DNA from: Bradyrhizobiaceae bacterium PARB1
GTDB taxonomy: Bacteria > Pseudomonadota > Alphaproteobacteria > Rhizobiales > Xanthobacteraceae
NCBI GenBank assembly: GCA_002256345.1
Contig: NKIY01000013.1
Coordinates: 62,001 to 126,000, forward strand
DNA length: 64,000 nt
Reading direction: 5' to 3'
The notes beneath the pieces were generated by a model. It had not been told where the DNA came from. It was given only the letters and a program-made list of their open reading frames with translations, and made no database searches. Shown here in pieces: positions 17,367 to 26,822 of the stretch. The stretch's first letter is position 1. Every line of letters begins with the position of its first letter. A program made the position numbers and the translations under genes.

Positions 17367-18728
17367 ATGATCAGCGTCATCCGGTGCTGGGCGATCCGCG
17401 CAATGATGGCGCTCGTGGCATTTGCCATCTTCGCGTTGATGCCGCCGTCGTCGGCCCATGGCGGCGACTGGCGCGATGGCGGATTGAAGACACTCAATGA
17501 GCGGCTCGATCAGTGGGGCGTGGCGTTTTCGGCGGCCTATATCGGCGAGGCGCTCGGCAATGCCTCGGGCGGCATCCGGCGCGGCGCCGTCTTTGAAGGC
17601 CGTCTCGATGTCGGCATCGATGTCGATCTGGAAAGAGCGGTGGGCTGGCGCGGCGCAACTTTCCACGCCAATGCGTTCCAGATTCACGGGCCGGGCCTGT
17701 CGCGCGACTATATCGGCAATCTCATGCTGGTCAGCGGCATCGAGGCTTTGCCGTCGACCCGGCTCTATGAATTCTGGATCGAGCAGTCGTTGTTCGATGG
17801 TCGGCTGCAGGTGAAGGTCGGCCAACAGCCATCGGATACTGAGTTCATCGACAGCAAATATGACGACATCTTCGTCAATTCCGCGCTCGGCTGGCCCGGC
17901 ATCACCGGGGTCATCCTGCCGGCCGGCGGGCCGTCGCCCCCGCTGGCCGTGCCGGGCGTCAGGCTGAAGGCGCAATTGTCGGACGCTTTCACGGCCTATC
18001 TCGCGGTGTTCAACGGCAGTGCCGGCGCCCCCGGGCCGGACGATCCGCAGATCACCAATGCCAATGGTCTCGCATTCCGTGTCAACGATCCGCCCTGGGT
18101 GATCGGGCAGTTGAAATACAGCTACAAGCTCGGCGCGTCAGGTCTGCCGGGATCGATCGCAGCCGGCGGCTGGTTTCATTTCGACGAATTCGACGACGAG
18201 CGCTGGACGGCGCAGGGGCTCTCGCAAGCCGATCCGCTCGGCACCGGCGAGCCGGCGATGCGCCGGACCAATCGCGGCGTGTTCGCCGTCTACGAGCAGC
18301 GACTCGCCGTCAGCGCACTCGATCCGGGCAAGGGCGTGGGCTTCTTCACGCGCGCTTCCATCAGTCCGTCGGATCGCAATCTGGTCAGCTTCTATATCGA
18401 TGGAGGCATCCAGGTCTCGGGCTTCTCGGCCGAGCGACCGGACGATCGCTTCGGTATTGCCATGACCTATGCGCGCATTTCCGATGGCGCGCGCGGTCTT
18501 GACCGCGATATCCAGCGTTTCACCGGAATCGAAACGCCGATCCGGGATTTCGAAGCGGTGTTCGAGGCGACCTATGTCGCCATGGCCGCGCCGGGCGTCG
18601 CGGTGCAGCCGGTGTTTCAATATGTGATCCACCCCGGTGGTGGCGCAGTCAATCCGAACGATCCCACGCAGACCCAGCGCATCAAGGATGCCGCAGTGTT
18701 CGGCGTCCGCACGACGATCACGTTTTGA
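17367..18728 (+). CDS. OprB-family carbohydrate-selective porin
   Basis: A 453-residue outer membrane protein with a signal peptide (MMALVAFAIFALMPPSSA, cleavage near residue 30). The mature sequence shows the OprB pattern: LNERLDQWGVAFSAAYIGE at the N-terminus, YEFWIEQSLFDGRLQVKVGQ and the NSALGWPGI segment, alternating beta-strand residues, and an aromatic C-terminus (RTTITF). The family forms sugar-permeable channels. Pairing with a CorA/ZntB-type transporter is unusual for a sugar porin and may reflect cation or solute entry (inference). Confidence 0.88.
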   Translation: MISVIRCWAIRAMMALVAFAIFALMPPSSAHGGDWRDGGLKTLNERLDQWGVAFSAAYIGEALGNASGGIRRGAVFEGRLDVGIDVDLERAVGWRGATFHANAFQIHGPGLSRDYIGNLMLVSGIEALPSTRLYEFWIEQSLFDGRLQVKVGQQPSDTEFIDSKYDDIFVNSALGWPGITGVILPAGGPSPPLAVPGVRLKAQLSDAFTAYLAVFNGSAGAPGPDDPQITNANGLAFRVNDPPWVIGQLKYSYKLGASGLPGSIAAGGWFHFDEFDDERWTAQGLSQADPLGTGEPAMRRTNRGVFAVYEQRLAVSALDPGKGVGFFTRASISPSDRNLVSFYIDGGIQVSGFSAERPDDRFGIAMTYARISDGARGLDRDIQRFTGIETPIRDFEAVFEATYVAMAAPGVAVQPVFQYVIHPGGGAVNPNDPTQTQRIKDAAVFGVRTTITF

Positions 18729-18746
18729 TGTGAAGCGTAGGGCTGA

Positions 18747-19769
18747 TCAGGCCGCGCTAGTCCGCCCGACGGCATCCGCAAGATAAGTCGCCGTCTCGGC
18801 GATCATTTCATAAGACTTCAGGCGCTTGGCGTGATCGTAGACGTCGGAGACGATCATCAGCTCATCCGCCTTCGTCTCGGCGACGAGAGCGGCGATGCCG
18901 GCGCGGACGGTTTCCTTCGAGCCGATGATCGAACGGCGCAGCATGCCCATGGCCTGCATCTTCTCGGCCGGCGACCAATAGGTCTCGATATCGTCGATGG
19001 GCGGTTGGCTGAGGCCACGGGTCCCGCGGAACATGTTGGTGAATGACATCTGCTGCGTGGTCCACAGCCGCTTCGCTTCAGCGTCGGTGTCGGCTGCGAT
19101 GATATTTACGCCGACCATCGTATGGGGCTTGGCAAGCTGTTCGGACGGTTCGAAATGCGTGCGATAGATATCGAGAGCCTGCAGCAGCATTTCGGGCGCG
19201 AAATGCGAGGCAAAAGCATAGGGCAGTCCGAGCACGGCGGCGAGTTGTGCGCCGTAATTGCTGGAGCCGAGAATCCATAGCGGCACGTCGGTGCCTGCGG
19301 CAGGTACGGCCTGCAGTCGCTGGCCGGGGGCGGCAGCCGCGAAATAGGCCTGCAGCTCCTGGATATCCTGCGGGAAATTATCGGAATTCTGCAGCGAGCG
19401 GCGCAGCGCCCGCATGGTCATCTGGTCGGTGCCCGGCGCGCGGCCAAGGCCGAGATCGATGCGGCCCGGAAACAGGCGCTCCAGCGTGCCGAACTGTTCG
19501 GCGATGACGATGGGCGCATGGTTCGGCAGCATAATGCCGCCTGCGCCGACGCGAATGGTCGTGGTGCCCGCCGCGATATGGCCGATGACCACCGAAGTCG
19601 CTGCGCTGGCGATGCCGATCATGTTGTGATGTTCGGCCACCCAGAAGCGGCGATAGCCCCATTGCTCGGCATGGCCGGCGAGATCCCTCGCATTGTCGAG
19701 CGCGCCGCGCGCATCGGTGTCTTCGGTAACGCGGACGAGATCGAGAATTGAGAAGGCGGTCATTGGCAA
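18747..19769 (-). CDS. LLM-class flavin-dependent oxidoreductase (MsnO8-like)
   Basis: A 340-residue luciferase-like monooxygenase starting [20 protein letters not shown]. It contains [15 protein letters not shown] (about residues 43-57), [20 protein letters not shown] and [15 protein letters not shown], all hallmarks of the MsnO8 group. These enzymes use FMNH2 and O2; the substrate is not predictable. It is divergent from the COG0523 gene, and the Zur-like site lies between them, closer to the COG0523 gene. Confidence 0.9.
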   Translation of the reverse strand: MPMTAFSILDLVRVTEDTDARGALDNARDLAGHAEQWGYRRFWVAEHHNMIGIASAATSVVIGHIAAGTTTIRVGAGGIMLPNHAPIVIAEQFGTLERLFPGRIDLGLGRAPGTDQMTMRALRRSLQNSDNFPQDIQELQAYFAAAAPGQRLQAVPAAGTDVPLWILGSSNYGAQLAAVLGLPYAFASHFAPEMLLQALDIYRTHFEPSEQLAKPHTMVGVNIIAADTDAEAKRLWTTQQMSFTNMFRGTRGLSQPPIDDIETYWSPAEKMQAMGMLRRSIIGSKETVRAGIAALVAETKADELMIVSDVYDHAKRLKSYEMIAETATYLADAVGRTSAA

Positions 19770-19863
19770 CAGGCTCCGGGTTAGGACCGGTATCTATGCA
19801 TCCGCATCTTCTTTCGCCACCGCGCTTGTCGCGCGCAACCTTGACAGATCGTATCTGTGGTAT

Positions 19864-19881
19864 GTAACGTTATAACATAAC
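19864..19881 (+). promoter_or_regulatory. Zur-like operator before the COG0523 GTPase gene
   Basis: GTAACGTTATAACATAAC is an imperfect 18-base palindrome (7 of 9 positions paired) centred on TTATAA, of the form of alphaproteobacterial Zur boxes. It sits 72 bases upstream of the COG0523 start. Zinc repression of this GTPase family is well known; binding here is inferred. Confidence 0.65.
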
Positions 19882-19952
19882 GTATATGAGGGTGCTGATG
19901 CCCCGCAAAGTTTCCCGCCGTTCCCTGTCCCTCCAGCAACTGTTTGATCTCG

Positions 19953-21158
19953 ATGCGCAAACTCCCCGTCACCGTGCTGTCCGGCTTCCTCGGGGCTGGC
20001 AAGACCACTTTGTTGAACCACATCCTGAACAACCGCCACGGGCTGAAAGTGGCTGTGATCGTCAACGACATGAGCGAGGTGAACATCGATGCGGATCTGG
20101 TCCGCGATGGCGGTGCGAACCTCTCGCGGACGGATGAGAAGCTGGTCGAAATGACCAACGGCTGCATTTGTTGCACGCTACGCGACGATCTGCTGAAGGA
20201 AGTGCGCATGCTCGCCGAGAGCGGTCGCTACGACTACCTGTTGATCGAATCCACGGGCATTGCCGAACCGCTGCCGGTGGCGGCGACCTTCGATTTCCGC
20301 GACGAGAATGGTGACAGTCTTTCCGACGTCGCGCGGCTCGATACGATGGTCACGGTGGTCGATGCGGTAAATCTTCTGAAGGATTATTCTTCGACAGACT
20401 TCCTTCAGGATCGCGGCGAGTCGCTGGAGCACGACAAGCGCACACTGGTCGATCTTCTCGTCGAGCAGATCGAATTCGCCGATGTCGTCGTGCTCAACAA
20501 GGTGAACGACGCAACACCAGACCAATGCAACAGCGCGCGGAAAATCATCTGCGCGCTGAATCCCGAAGCCGACATCATCGAGGCCAATTTCGCTGACGTG
20601 CCGTTCGATCGCGTGCTCGACACGGGCCTGTTCGATTTCGAAAAGGCGCAGCAGCATCCGCTCTGGTACAAGGAGCTTTATGGCTTCGCCGATCACGTCC
20701 CGGAGACAGAAGAATACGGCGTCAGCAATTTCGTTTATCGCGCGCGGCGACCGTTCGATCCCGTAAAATTTCAGGCGTTCCTGCGCCAGAGCTGGGCAGG
20801 GGTGATCCGCAGCAAAGGGCATTTCTGGCTCGCTACCCGCCCGCAATGGGTGGGCGAACTCAGCCAGGCTGGCGCCATCGTGCGCACCGAAGGCATGGGC
20901 TTCTGGTGGGCGAATATCCCGGCGGAGCGCTGGCCGAACGATCCCTATTGGCGGCAAGCGCTGAAGAAGAACTGGAATGATATCTATGGCGATCGCCGCC
21001 AGGAGATCGTCTTCATCGGCGCCGGCATGAACGAAGCCGATCTGCGGAGCCGGCTGGATGCATGTCTCGTCGAGGGCAAGCCCGGCATGGAAACTGCCGA
21101 ATGGGCCAAGCTTCAGGACCCGTTTCCAAAGTGGAGACGGGCGGATGAAATGGCATAA
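19953..21158 (+). CDS. COG0523 (CobW/ZNG1-like) GTP-dependent zinc metallochaperone
   Basis: A 401-residue GTPase starting [19 protein letters not shown]. It has Walker [10 protein letters not shown], the metal-binding CxCC motif in [23 protein letters not shown], and the NKVND nucleotide-specificity motif, then a CobW C-terminal domain ([13 protein letters not shown]). The open frame extends to a TTG at 19944, but the ATG at 19953 matches the family. The Zur-like palindrome upstream indicates a zinc-starvation role: moving Zn to client enzymes when Zn is low (inference from family and site). Confidence 0.92.
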   Translation: MRKLPVTVLSGFLGAGKTTLLNHILNNRHGLKVAVIVNDMSEVNIDADLVRDGGANLSRTDEKLVEMTNGCICCTLRDDLLKEVRMLAESGRYDYLLIESTGIAEPLPVAATFDFRDENGDSLSDVARLDTMVTVVDAVNLLKDYSSTDFLQDRGESLEHDKRTLVDLLVEQIEFADVVVLNKVNDATPDQCNSARKIICALNPEADIIEANFADVPFDRVLDTGLFDFEKAQQHPLWYKELYGFADHVPETEEYGVSNFVYRARRPFDPVKFQAFLRQSWAGVIRSKGHFWLATRPQWVGELSQAGAIVRTEGMGFWWANIPAERWPNDPYWRQALKKNWNDIYGDRRQEIVFIGAGMNEADLRSRLDACLVEGKPGMETAEWAKLQDPFPKWRRADEMA

Positions 21159-21219
21159 CCGCCATTCCTCGTCCTGAGCACTTGGCGGCGGATTACGCCA
21201 CGCTGATCCGCGCCAAGAT

Positions 21220-22137
21220 CTACGATCGTAAACCGGCATGGAATGCGCGGACGATGGCCGCACATTCTTCCGGCTTTTCCATCTGCATGAAATGCGTGGC
21301 GTTCTTCACGGTGGTAAAGGAAAAACCGCCGTCGCGTGCGAAGGCGCTTTCGATAGCCATGAAGGGACTGGTGCCGGTCGTCGGTTCGCCGGCGACGAGC
21401 TGCACGGGGATCTTGACTTTGCACATCCGCTCCCATGCACCTTCGATGTCCTGCATGGCGAAGATGCTGGCTTCGAGTTCGCGTGGGCAGGCGAGTTCAT
21501 AGAGCTGCTTGTCGGCGTTCCAGCGCAGCGTCGATGCGGCGAGAGTCTGTAGCCCGGCATCATCGACGCCGGCAAAAGCCGAACTCCGACGATAGGAGTC
21601 GAATAGCTCCTGCACTTCGTTGAATTCGAAGCGACGCTTGATGGTGCGCTCGGCCAGCCGGCTGTTATCGGCGCGAAAGATCTCGAATTCAGGATAATGG
21701 CTGGGCGGTTTCACCGGCGGCTCGAAGCCGACGATGCCTATCCATGGCGACTCGTATTCGGACGCGTGCAGCAAGGTCGTCAGCGCGCTCATGGAATGAA
21801 AGGCGCCAAGGCTCCGGGCCGCGCCAATCTCACGGGCAATGCCTTTCATGATGACATCATAGTCACGGATCAGTTGCGGCCAGACTTTCGGGATCGGCTT
21901 GTTCAACGGGCTGCTGCGGCCATGATGACGGAAGTCGAACACGACGGTCTCGTAGTCATCAATGAAGAGCTGCCAGAAACTCCGGAAGGCATCGGCCGCA
22001 AGCCCGTTGCCGTGGCTGCAGATCACCCGTGGACCGTTCCCATACACGCGTACGCTGACGCTGGCGCCATCTTCGAGCAAAACGTCGAATACATGCTTCT
22101 CGGCCGGAAGGGCCGGGGCGGAGGGCGCGTGCGTCAT
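21220..22137 (-). CDS. Alpha/beta-fold hydrolase
   Basis: A 305-residue hydrolase. It shows RVICSHGNGLAADAFRSFW (oxyanion region), VFDFRHHGRSSPLNKP and a nucleophile elbow with altered glycine spacing, LGAFHSMSALTTLL. The catalytic acid is likely in LVAGEPTTGTSP and the His in VKNATHFMQMEKPEEC. The C-terminus is short. Substrate unknown; it is not in an obvious operon, being convergent with the COG0523 gene. Confidence 0.85.
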   Translation of the reverse strand: MTHAPSAPALPAEKHVFDVLLEDGASVSVRVYGNGPRVICSHGNGLAADAFRSFWQLFIDDYETVVFDFRHHGRSSPLNKPIPKVWPQLIRDYDVIMKGIAREIGAARSLGAFHSMSALTTLLHASEYESPWIGIVGFEPPVKPPSHYPEFEIFRADNSRLAERTIKRRFEFNEVQELFDSYRRSSAFAGVDDAGLQTLAASTLRWNADKQLYELACPRELEASIFAMQDIEGAWERMCKVKIPVQLVAGEPTTGTSPFMAIESAFARDGGFSFTTVKNATHFMQMEKPEECAAIVRAFHAGLRS

Positions 22138-22297
22138 ATCGCGGAAAACCTGTCAGTCGTGGAGCGAAAAAGCGAGGCCGTCGATTGCTTGGCCGGATTG
22201 CAGAGTTCTGCGCTCTGCCGCTCCCCATCAGTCGTAAGGCATCCGCAGGGTACAAAGCGCGGAAGAGCGGTTCAACCCGCGCCGGATCATACCCGCT

Positions 22298-23572
22298 CTA
22301 CGCTGTCGGACGGACAATGGCGACACGCCCGTCGAGCGGGATCGTGGCGTGGCCGTCGGTTACCGGCACGCGCTGCCACTGGCTGCCGTCATTCGGGCGG
22401 TTGAGCAACAGTGAGGAGATGCGGCCTTCCACGGCGATATCGACGGGTTCGGTTGTGACTGCAATATCTTCAGCCTTGGCCACATCCCAGCAGCGCACAG
22501 CGCGCCAGACGGCAAGCACTGGCTGTCCCTGCGCGTGCTGAAATGCGAGGTGCTTGATCTCGAGCGAGCGTGACGCGACGCGCAGCGGCTGGTCGTCTCC
22601 GGCGCGGCGCGTGCCTTCCAATGCCGTGAGCAGATTTCTGACTGCGTGATAGCCTGGCTTCGGCGTACCGTCATTGCGGACCAGGCCCCAGTGATGCTCG
22701 CCTTCGTTCGGGTCGGTGCCGCCGTCCCAGAACTCGTAGAGAAAAGTGCGCAGGATTCCTGCACGGAAATTGTTCAGCAGGAGCCGTGGCAAATATATGC
22801 CGGACGCAGCTTCTCCAACGGAGGCGCTGCCAGGCTTCACCACGTTGCAATAGCCGCATTCGGTGACGAGCGCTGGCGCACCCGGCTTGAATGCGTCGCG
22901 CATGTTCTGGAGATACCAGGTGACCGCAGCATAATCGTCCGTCGTCTCCGGCTCCTGCCCCTTCTGAACATAGGAGTGGATAGCCACGGCATCGCTGTAC
23001 TGGTTTGCGGGGCGCAGCAGTGCCACATCCGCGGGCTTCCAGTTGAGCACGCTTGGCGACAGCAATGGCAACTGTTCGGCGGTGTAGCGCCCACGCAGCG
23101 CCTGATGGACCTCGCGCTGATAGGCGACGACGACATTGCTCCAGCCGGGCTTGGCCAGCGGCAGTGACATGAACCACGGACTGTCGCCCTCGTTCTGGCC
23201 TTCCATCGCCGAGACGCGTTCGATCCCGAGGGCATCGAGATAGGCCATCATCTCCGGCACGGTGTTGGTCGCGGGAGAGACCAGAATATTGAACTGGATA
23301 TTCGAACGCTCGCTGAGTGCGCGCCAGCGGGCGAGGTCATTACCCGGCCGCAGCTCGTCGCGCAGGTGGCGGATGCCCGATGTCGCCAGCAGATGGTGGA
23401 AACGATCGAAGTTCGAGGCGTAGGGCTCGCTGCCGATATGGACGTTGACGCCGACGCTGTCGGTGAACAGGTCTGACGGGCCAGGCAGCGGCGCCGCCAC
23501 GATGGGCATCGACGGAAGCAGCATTGCAGCGGCGCTTCCGGTCAGAAATGACCGCCGGTCGAGTGCCGTCAT
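22298..23572 (-). CDS. Tat-exported glycoside hydrolase-like protein (GH clan A fold)
   Basis: A 424-residue protein with a Tat signal (LDRRSFLTGSAAAMLLPS). The mature part begins SVGVNVHIGSEPYASNFDRF and is consistent with a (beta/alpha)8 barrel. A candidate acid/base Glu lies in MEGQNEGDSPWF (near residue 127) and a candidate nucleophile Glu in LVTECGYCNV (near 236), the NE / E pattern of GH clan A. A C-terminal beta-domain follows. The substrate is unknown; it may act on cell-wall or exopolysaccharide glycans. It is 6 bases from the EamA transporter gene. Confidence 0.75.
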   Translation of the reverse strand: MTALDRRSFLTGSAAAMLLPSMPIVAAPLPGPSDLFTDSVGVNVHIGSEPYASNFDRFHHLLATSGIRHLRDELRPGNDLARWRALSERSNIQFNILVSPATNTVPEMMAYLDALGIERVSAMEGQNEGDSPWFMSLPLAKPGWSNVVVAYQREVHQALRGRYTAEQLPLLSPSVLNWKPADVALLRPANQYSDAVAIHSYVQKGQEPETTDDYAAVTWYLQNMRDAFKPGAPALVTECGYCNVVKPGSASVGEAASGIYLPRLLLNNFRAGILRTFLYEFWDGGTDPNEGEHHWGLVRNDGTPKPGYHAVRNLLTALEGTRRAGDDQPLRVASRSLEIKHLAFQHAQGQPVLAVWRAVRCWDVAKAEDIAVTTEPVDIAVEGRISSLLLNRPNDGSQWQRVPVTDGHATIPLDGRVAIVRPTA

Positions 23573-23578
23573 GGCAGT

Positions 23579-24439
23579 TCACGTAAAGCGCCGCGCTCCG
23601 GCGACGCACAGAACGACGACTGCAGTCGAGGCAACCATGGTCCAGGCAATTGCTTCATGAAGAAAAACTGCTGCCAGAATGAGCCCGAAGAACGGCTGCA
23701 GCAGTTGGAGCTGGCCGACGCCGGCGATGCCGCCCAGCGCCAGGCCACGGTACCAGAAAATGAAGCCGACCAGCATGCTGAAGATCGATACGTAAGCGAG
23801 ACCGATCCAGGCGGGCAGGCCAATACCGCCCCAATTGGCGGGCAGTGTGAACATCATGATGGCGATCATCGGTGGCAGCGACAGCAGCAAGGACCACGAG
23901 ATCACCTGCCAGCCACCGAGCCGGCGCGATAGCGTGGCGCCCTCGGCATAGCCGAGACCGCACAATATGATGGCCGCGAGCATCAGGAGATCGCCGGTGA
24001 TTGATCCCCCGTCGCTGCGCGAGAGCGCGAACCCGGCAACAGTCACCGCGCCAAGGATCGAGAACAGCCAAAATGCCGGCTTTGGCCGCTCGCCTCCGCG
24101 CAGCACGCCGAATATGGCGGTGGCCAGCGGCAGCAGGCCGATGAAGACGATGGAATGCGCGGCCGTGATGTGCTGGAGCGCCAGTGCCGTGAGCAAAGGA
24201 AATCCGATCACGACGCCGATCGAAACAATCACCAGCGGAATGAGATCGCTGTGCTGAGGGCGCAACTGGCGCAGCGCATAGAGGCAGATCCCGCCGAGCA
24301 ATGCAGCGATCACTGCGCGCGCCGAGGTGAGAAACAGAGGTGAAAAGTCGGCGACGGCAATCCGGGTTGCCGGCAGTGACCCGCTGAAGATGATCACGCC
24401 GAGAAGGCCGCTGCCCCAGCCTGCGGTGGTTTTGTCCAT
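23579..24439 (-). CDS. EamA-family (DMT superfamily) transporter
   Basis: A 286-residue protein with about 10 hydrophobic helices in two EamA repeats (LLGVIIFSGSLPATRIAVAD at the N-terminus; ALGGIAGVGQLQLLQPFFGL in the second repeat). Family members export amino acids, nucleosides or other metabolites; the substrate is unknown. The glycosidase gene lies directly downstream with a 6-base gap, suggesting co-transcription. Confidence 0.9.
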   Translation of the reverse strand: MDKTTAGWGSGLLGVIIFSGSLPATRIAVADFSPLFLTSARAVIAALLGGICLYALRQLRPQHSDLIPLVIVSIGVVIGFPLLTALALQHITAAHSIVFIGLLPLATAIFGVLRGGERPKPAFWLFSILGAVTVAGFALSRSDGGSITGDLLMLAAIILCGLGYAEGATLSRRLGGWQVISWSLLLSLPPMIAIMMFTLPANWGGIGLPAWIGLAYVSIFSMLVGFIFWYRGLALGGIAGVGQLQLLQPFFGLILAAVFLHEAIAWTMVASTAVVVLCVAGARRFT

Positions 24440-24674
24440 TTAACGTCGTCCCCGCTCGCCCGTCGCCGGCGCGCGCAGCGACCAGCCGATGCCGGGCCGG
24501 TCGATAGTTCCTCGATCATTTGTCGGGAAATGGTGCGCCATTCAGAATAAAACTACGAACTCGTATGTGCTTGAAATTGCTATATAATCGGAGCGTTTCG
24601 GGCATCGCTGCGGGAGATCCAGGAGATCATGCGCCGCGAAGCGCAAGATCTCAACATCGCCTGCACGTAGTCTT

Positions 24675-26192
24675 TCACAGCCGAAGAGGTGCCGTGCTCC
24701 CGTCCTTCTCGAGCTCCCAGCGCGCGGTCCATTCACCGGACCGGCGTTCGAGCACCAGGTAGTTGCGTTGCGAGATGTAAATCGAGGTCTTCCCCGGCAG
24801 CGGATGCAAGCGAATGGGCTTGCCCGGCAGCGGGGTCTCTCCGAACCGGGTTAGGACGTCGAGCGCCAGCGCGTAGGCAACGGTCGGGGCTGGGTGCGAG
24901 ATGCCCGAGGCGACCAATTGATGCATCGGCGCAGGCGCCGTGTCGAACGTCGCGCGGGTCGCCAGATGGATTTCGCCTGACAGCAGCGTGACGGGCGTCG
25001 TCGGGTTGCGGTGGATCTCCGCCAGCCGTTCAAGGAAGCGTCGCCATTCGGTGCGATGTGCGCGGCTCTGCCATTGGTCCCGCAGATCGTCTTCGTACTT
25101 GTGCATGTTCGGCAGCAGGTTCAGCGCCGCTTCGACCCACGAGAGGCGGGGACCCAGACCGGGTACGCTGGAGAGAAGCAGCACCCGTCCGGTGTCTACT
25201 TGCGCAATAGCCGCGTCGAAGGCGCGCCAGCCCTCTTCGCCCATTACTCGATCCCAGCGCCGTTCCGAACGCAGGTCCGGAGCGATCACATGGAGACCGG
25301 GCAACTTCACGTGCCAGGTCAGGCTGGTGCCGGTCTGATCGATAACGCTTTCGGGGAGATCGTCCGGCTCGCTTCCGAACTGGAAGATGAGATAGAATTC
25401 GCGCGCGATCTCGAATAGCAGTTGTCCGATCGGGGCGTCGAGCTTCGCCGCGTTCATCGATCCCCATCCGTCACAGATGTCATGGTCGTCCCAGACGGCG
25501 AGCGAGGGGATGCGCCCCATCAACCAGGCGGTCTCCGGCTCCGCGAGAACGCCGAGATATCGGGTAAAGAAAGTGACGCGGAGCACCTCGGTAAGTTTTT
25601 CGAGTTCCGATGCCGAAGCCTGTAGCGCTCCGGCTCCTGCATCGTCCGCCCATCTCCGGATGAGCGGATGCGCGTCGAGGACCTCATCGGCATAGATCTG
25701 ATCGCCGCCGTGAATGAGCAGCTTGAACGGGCTTGCAGCGTGCTCGTCGGCCAACCGTCGCCACATCGCGTTGCGTTCGGTGCGGTCCCGCCCCCGGTCG
25801 CCGGCCTCTTGACCGTTGCAAGACACGAAGGCGATGCGGAGGTCGCCGTCGAATGCAGTGTCCAACCCATAGCTTCGGCCGTCGATCTCGTAGGACCCGT
25901 CGGAGGACGGAGCGACATCGAAGGCGTAGCGCAGAACGCGCCGGCCGTCGCATTCGAGAATGGAGGCCGCAGTGACGAAGCGATCGTCGATGCGAAGGAC
26001 CGGAAAGGCTGCCGCGAGCGGCATCACCATCAGGGCGACGAGATGGACGCGTCCATCGCGCTGTCCTTGGAGGTAGAGCAGAGGGCCGACGACTTCGGTT
26101 TTGGAGCGCGTCAACGGTTCGTTGCCGCCGTTGGGCGCGATCCGTCCTGACGCATCGGTGCTGTGATGGTTGGTTGCTGCCAATTGTCGCAT
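24675..26192 (-). CDS. PhoD-like metallophosphatase (alkaline phosphatase D family)
   Basis: Protein of about 505 residues from ATG 26192 (MRQLAATNHHSTDASG); a longer frame reaches a TTG at 26279. Metal-binding motifs of PhoD-like phosphatases are visible: GGDQIYADEVLDAH, WDDHDICDGWGS, VLLLSSVPGLG and SGEIHLATRA. There is no export signal, so it belongs to the cytoplasmic PhoD-like group. It cleaves phosphoesters with Ca/Fe or related metals. Two Fur-like boxes lie just upstream (103 and 152 bases from this start), hinting at iron control. Confidence 0.85.
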   Translation of the reverse strand: MRQLAATNHHSTDASGRIAPNGGNEPLTRSKTEVVGPLLYLQGQRDGRVHLVALMVMPLAAAFPVLRIDDRFVTAASILECDGRRVLRYAFDVAPSSDGSYEIDGRSYGLDTAFDGDLRIAFVSCNGQEAGDRGRDRTERNAMWRRLADEHAASPFKLLIHGGDQIYADEVLDAHPLIRRWADDAGAGALQASASELEKLTEVLRVTFFTRYLGVLAEPETAWLMGRIPSLAVWDDHDICDGWGSMNAAKLDAPIGQLLFEIAREFYLIFQFGSEPDDLPESVIDQTGTSLTWHVKLPGLHVIAPDLRSERRWDRVMGEEGWRAFDAAIAQVDTGRVLLLSSVPGLGPRLSWVEAALNLLPNMHKYEDDLRDQWQSRAHRTEWRRFLERLAEIHRNPTTPVTLLSGEIHLATRATFDTAPAPMHQLVASGISHPAPTVAYALALDVLTRFGETPLPGKPIRLHPLPGKTSIYISQRNYLVLERRSGEWTARWELEKDGSTAPLRL

Positions 26193-26294
26193 GCGACGCA
26201 GATAGCAACGTTGCGCGCGTGATGCCAGCGGTTCGGAGAATTGCCTGAAAGAATGATGATCGATCAGAGTGACGCCCAAGGGCCTCGTTTCTTA

Positions 26295-26311
26295 TTGCAA
26301 ATCATTCGCAA
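26295..26311 (-). promoter_or_regulatory. Fur-like box 1
   Basis: On the minus strand reads TTGCGAATGATTTGCAA, an imperfect palindrome of the ferric-uptake-regulator type. It lies upstream of the PhoD-like gene. It is nearly identical to the box at 26344-26360 on the opposite strand. Confidence 0.55.
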
Positions 26312-26343
26312 AAGCTTGACTGCAGTAGCTGCTGGGTGATTTA

Positions 26344-26360
26344 TTACGAATCATTTGCAA
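26344..26360 (+). promoter_or_regulatory. Fur-like box 2
   Basis: Reads TTACGAATCATTTGCAA and matches box 1 (read in the opposite orientation) at 15 of 17 positions. The pair is 32 bases apart between a leftward phosphatase gene and rightward sequence leading to the FTR1 iron permease. Confidence 0.55.
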
Positions 26361-26822
26361 TAGTGTTTCTGATGTTGAAACTTGGCAGGAGGAGGGGCCT
26401 CATGGCCCGACGTCGAAGGTGAAGCGTTCCGGATTAGAAAGCGTACTTCTCGGTGCGACTTATGTTTGGGGGTTCGACAACAAAAGACGTCCGCTCGCAC
26501 TAAGCGCTCGCCCTACCATGCGTGTCGTCATCGACGAGCGTTTGGCGAGCTTCAAGCTTTCGAAAATCGCGGATGAGCTCGGCCGCGCGCGCCTGCGCCC
26601 TTCCGATGCCACCCACCATCTATCGCTGCCAACGGCGCGACGACGGAGCACTTCTTCCTGCTTGCCTACAGGCGTAGCAGGACGCAGCAGAAGCGAGTCT
26701 TCCGCCCGAAAGGGACTAAGAATTCGGTCAGTGATTGCCAAGCGAAACAACACGCGGCTTGACTTTGACTGAACCCAATTCATCGACAGTTTGTCTCCTC
26801 GGGTGATTTGCAGGATTTTCGG
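26361..26822 (+). other. 460-base stretch with no assigned gene; possible decayed short gene
   Basis: After the Fur-like boxes there is a strong ribosome site (AGGAGGAGGGG) followed by ATG at 26402. The frame stops after six codons (ATG GCC CGA CGT CGA AGG TGA), and a GTG frame (26419-26772, 117 codons, Ser/Arg-rich) overlaps that stop. I recognise no family in any frame. It could be the leader of the FTR1 transcript or a degraded gene once controlled by the boxes. Confidence 0.3.

Noticed and set aside
19886-20137. 83-codon frame overlapping the COG0523 start
   Set aside because: A shifted copy of the GTPase coding sequence; composition is shadow-like and it conflicts with the GTPase frame.
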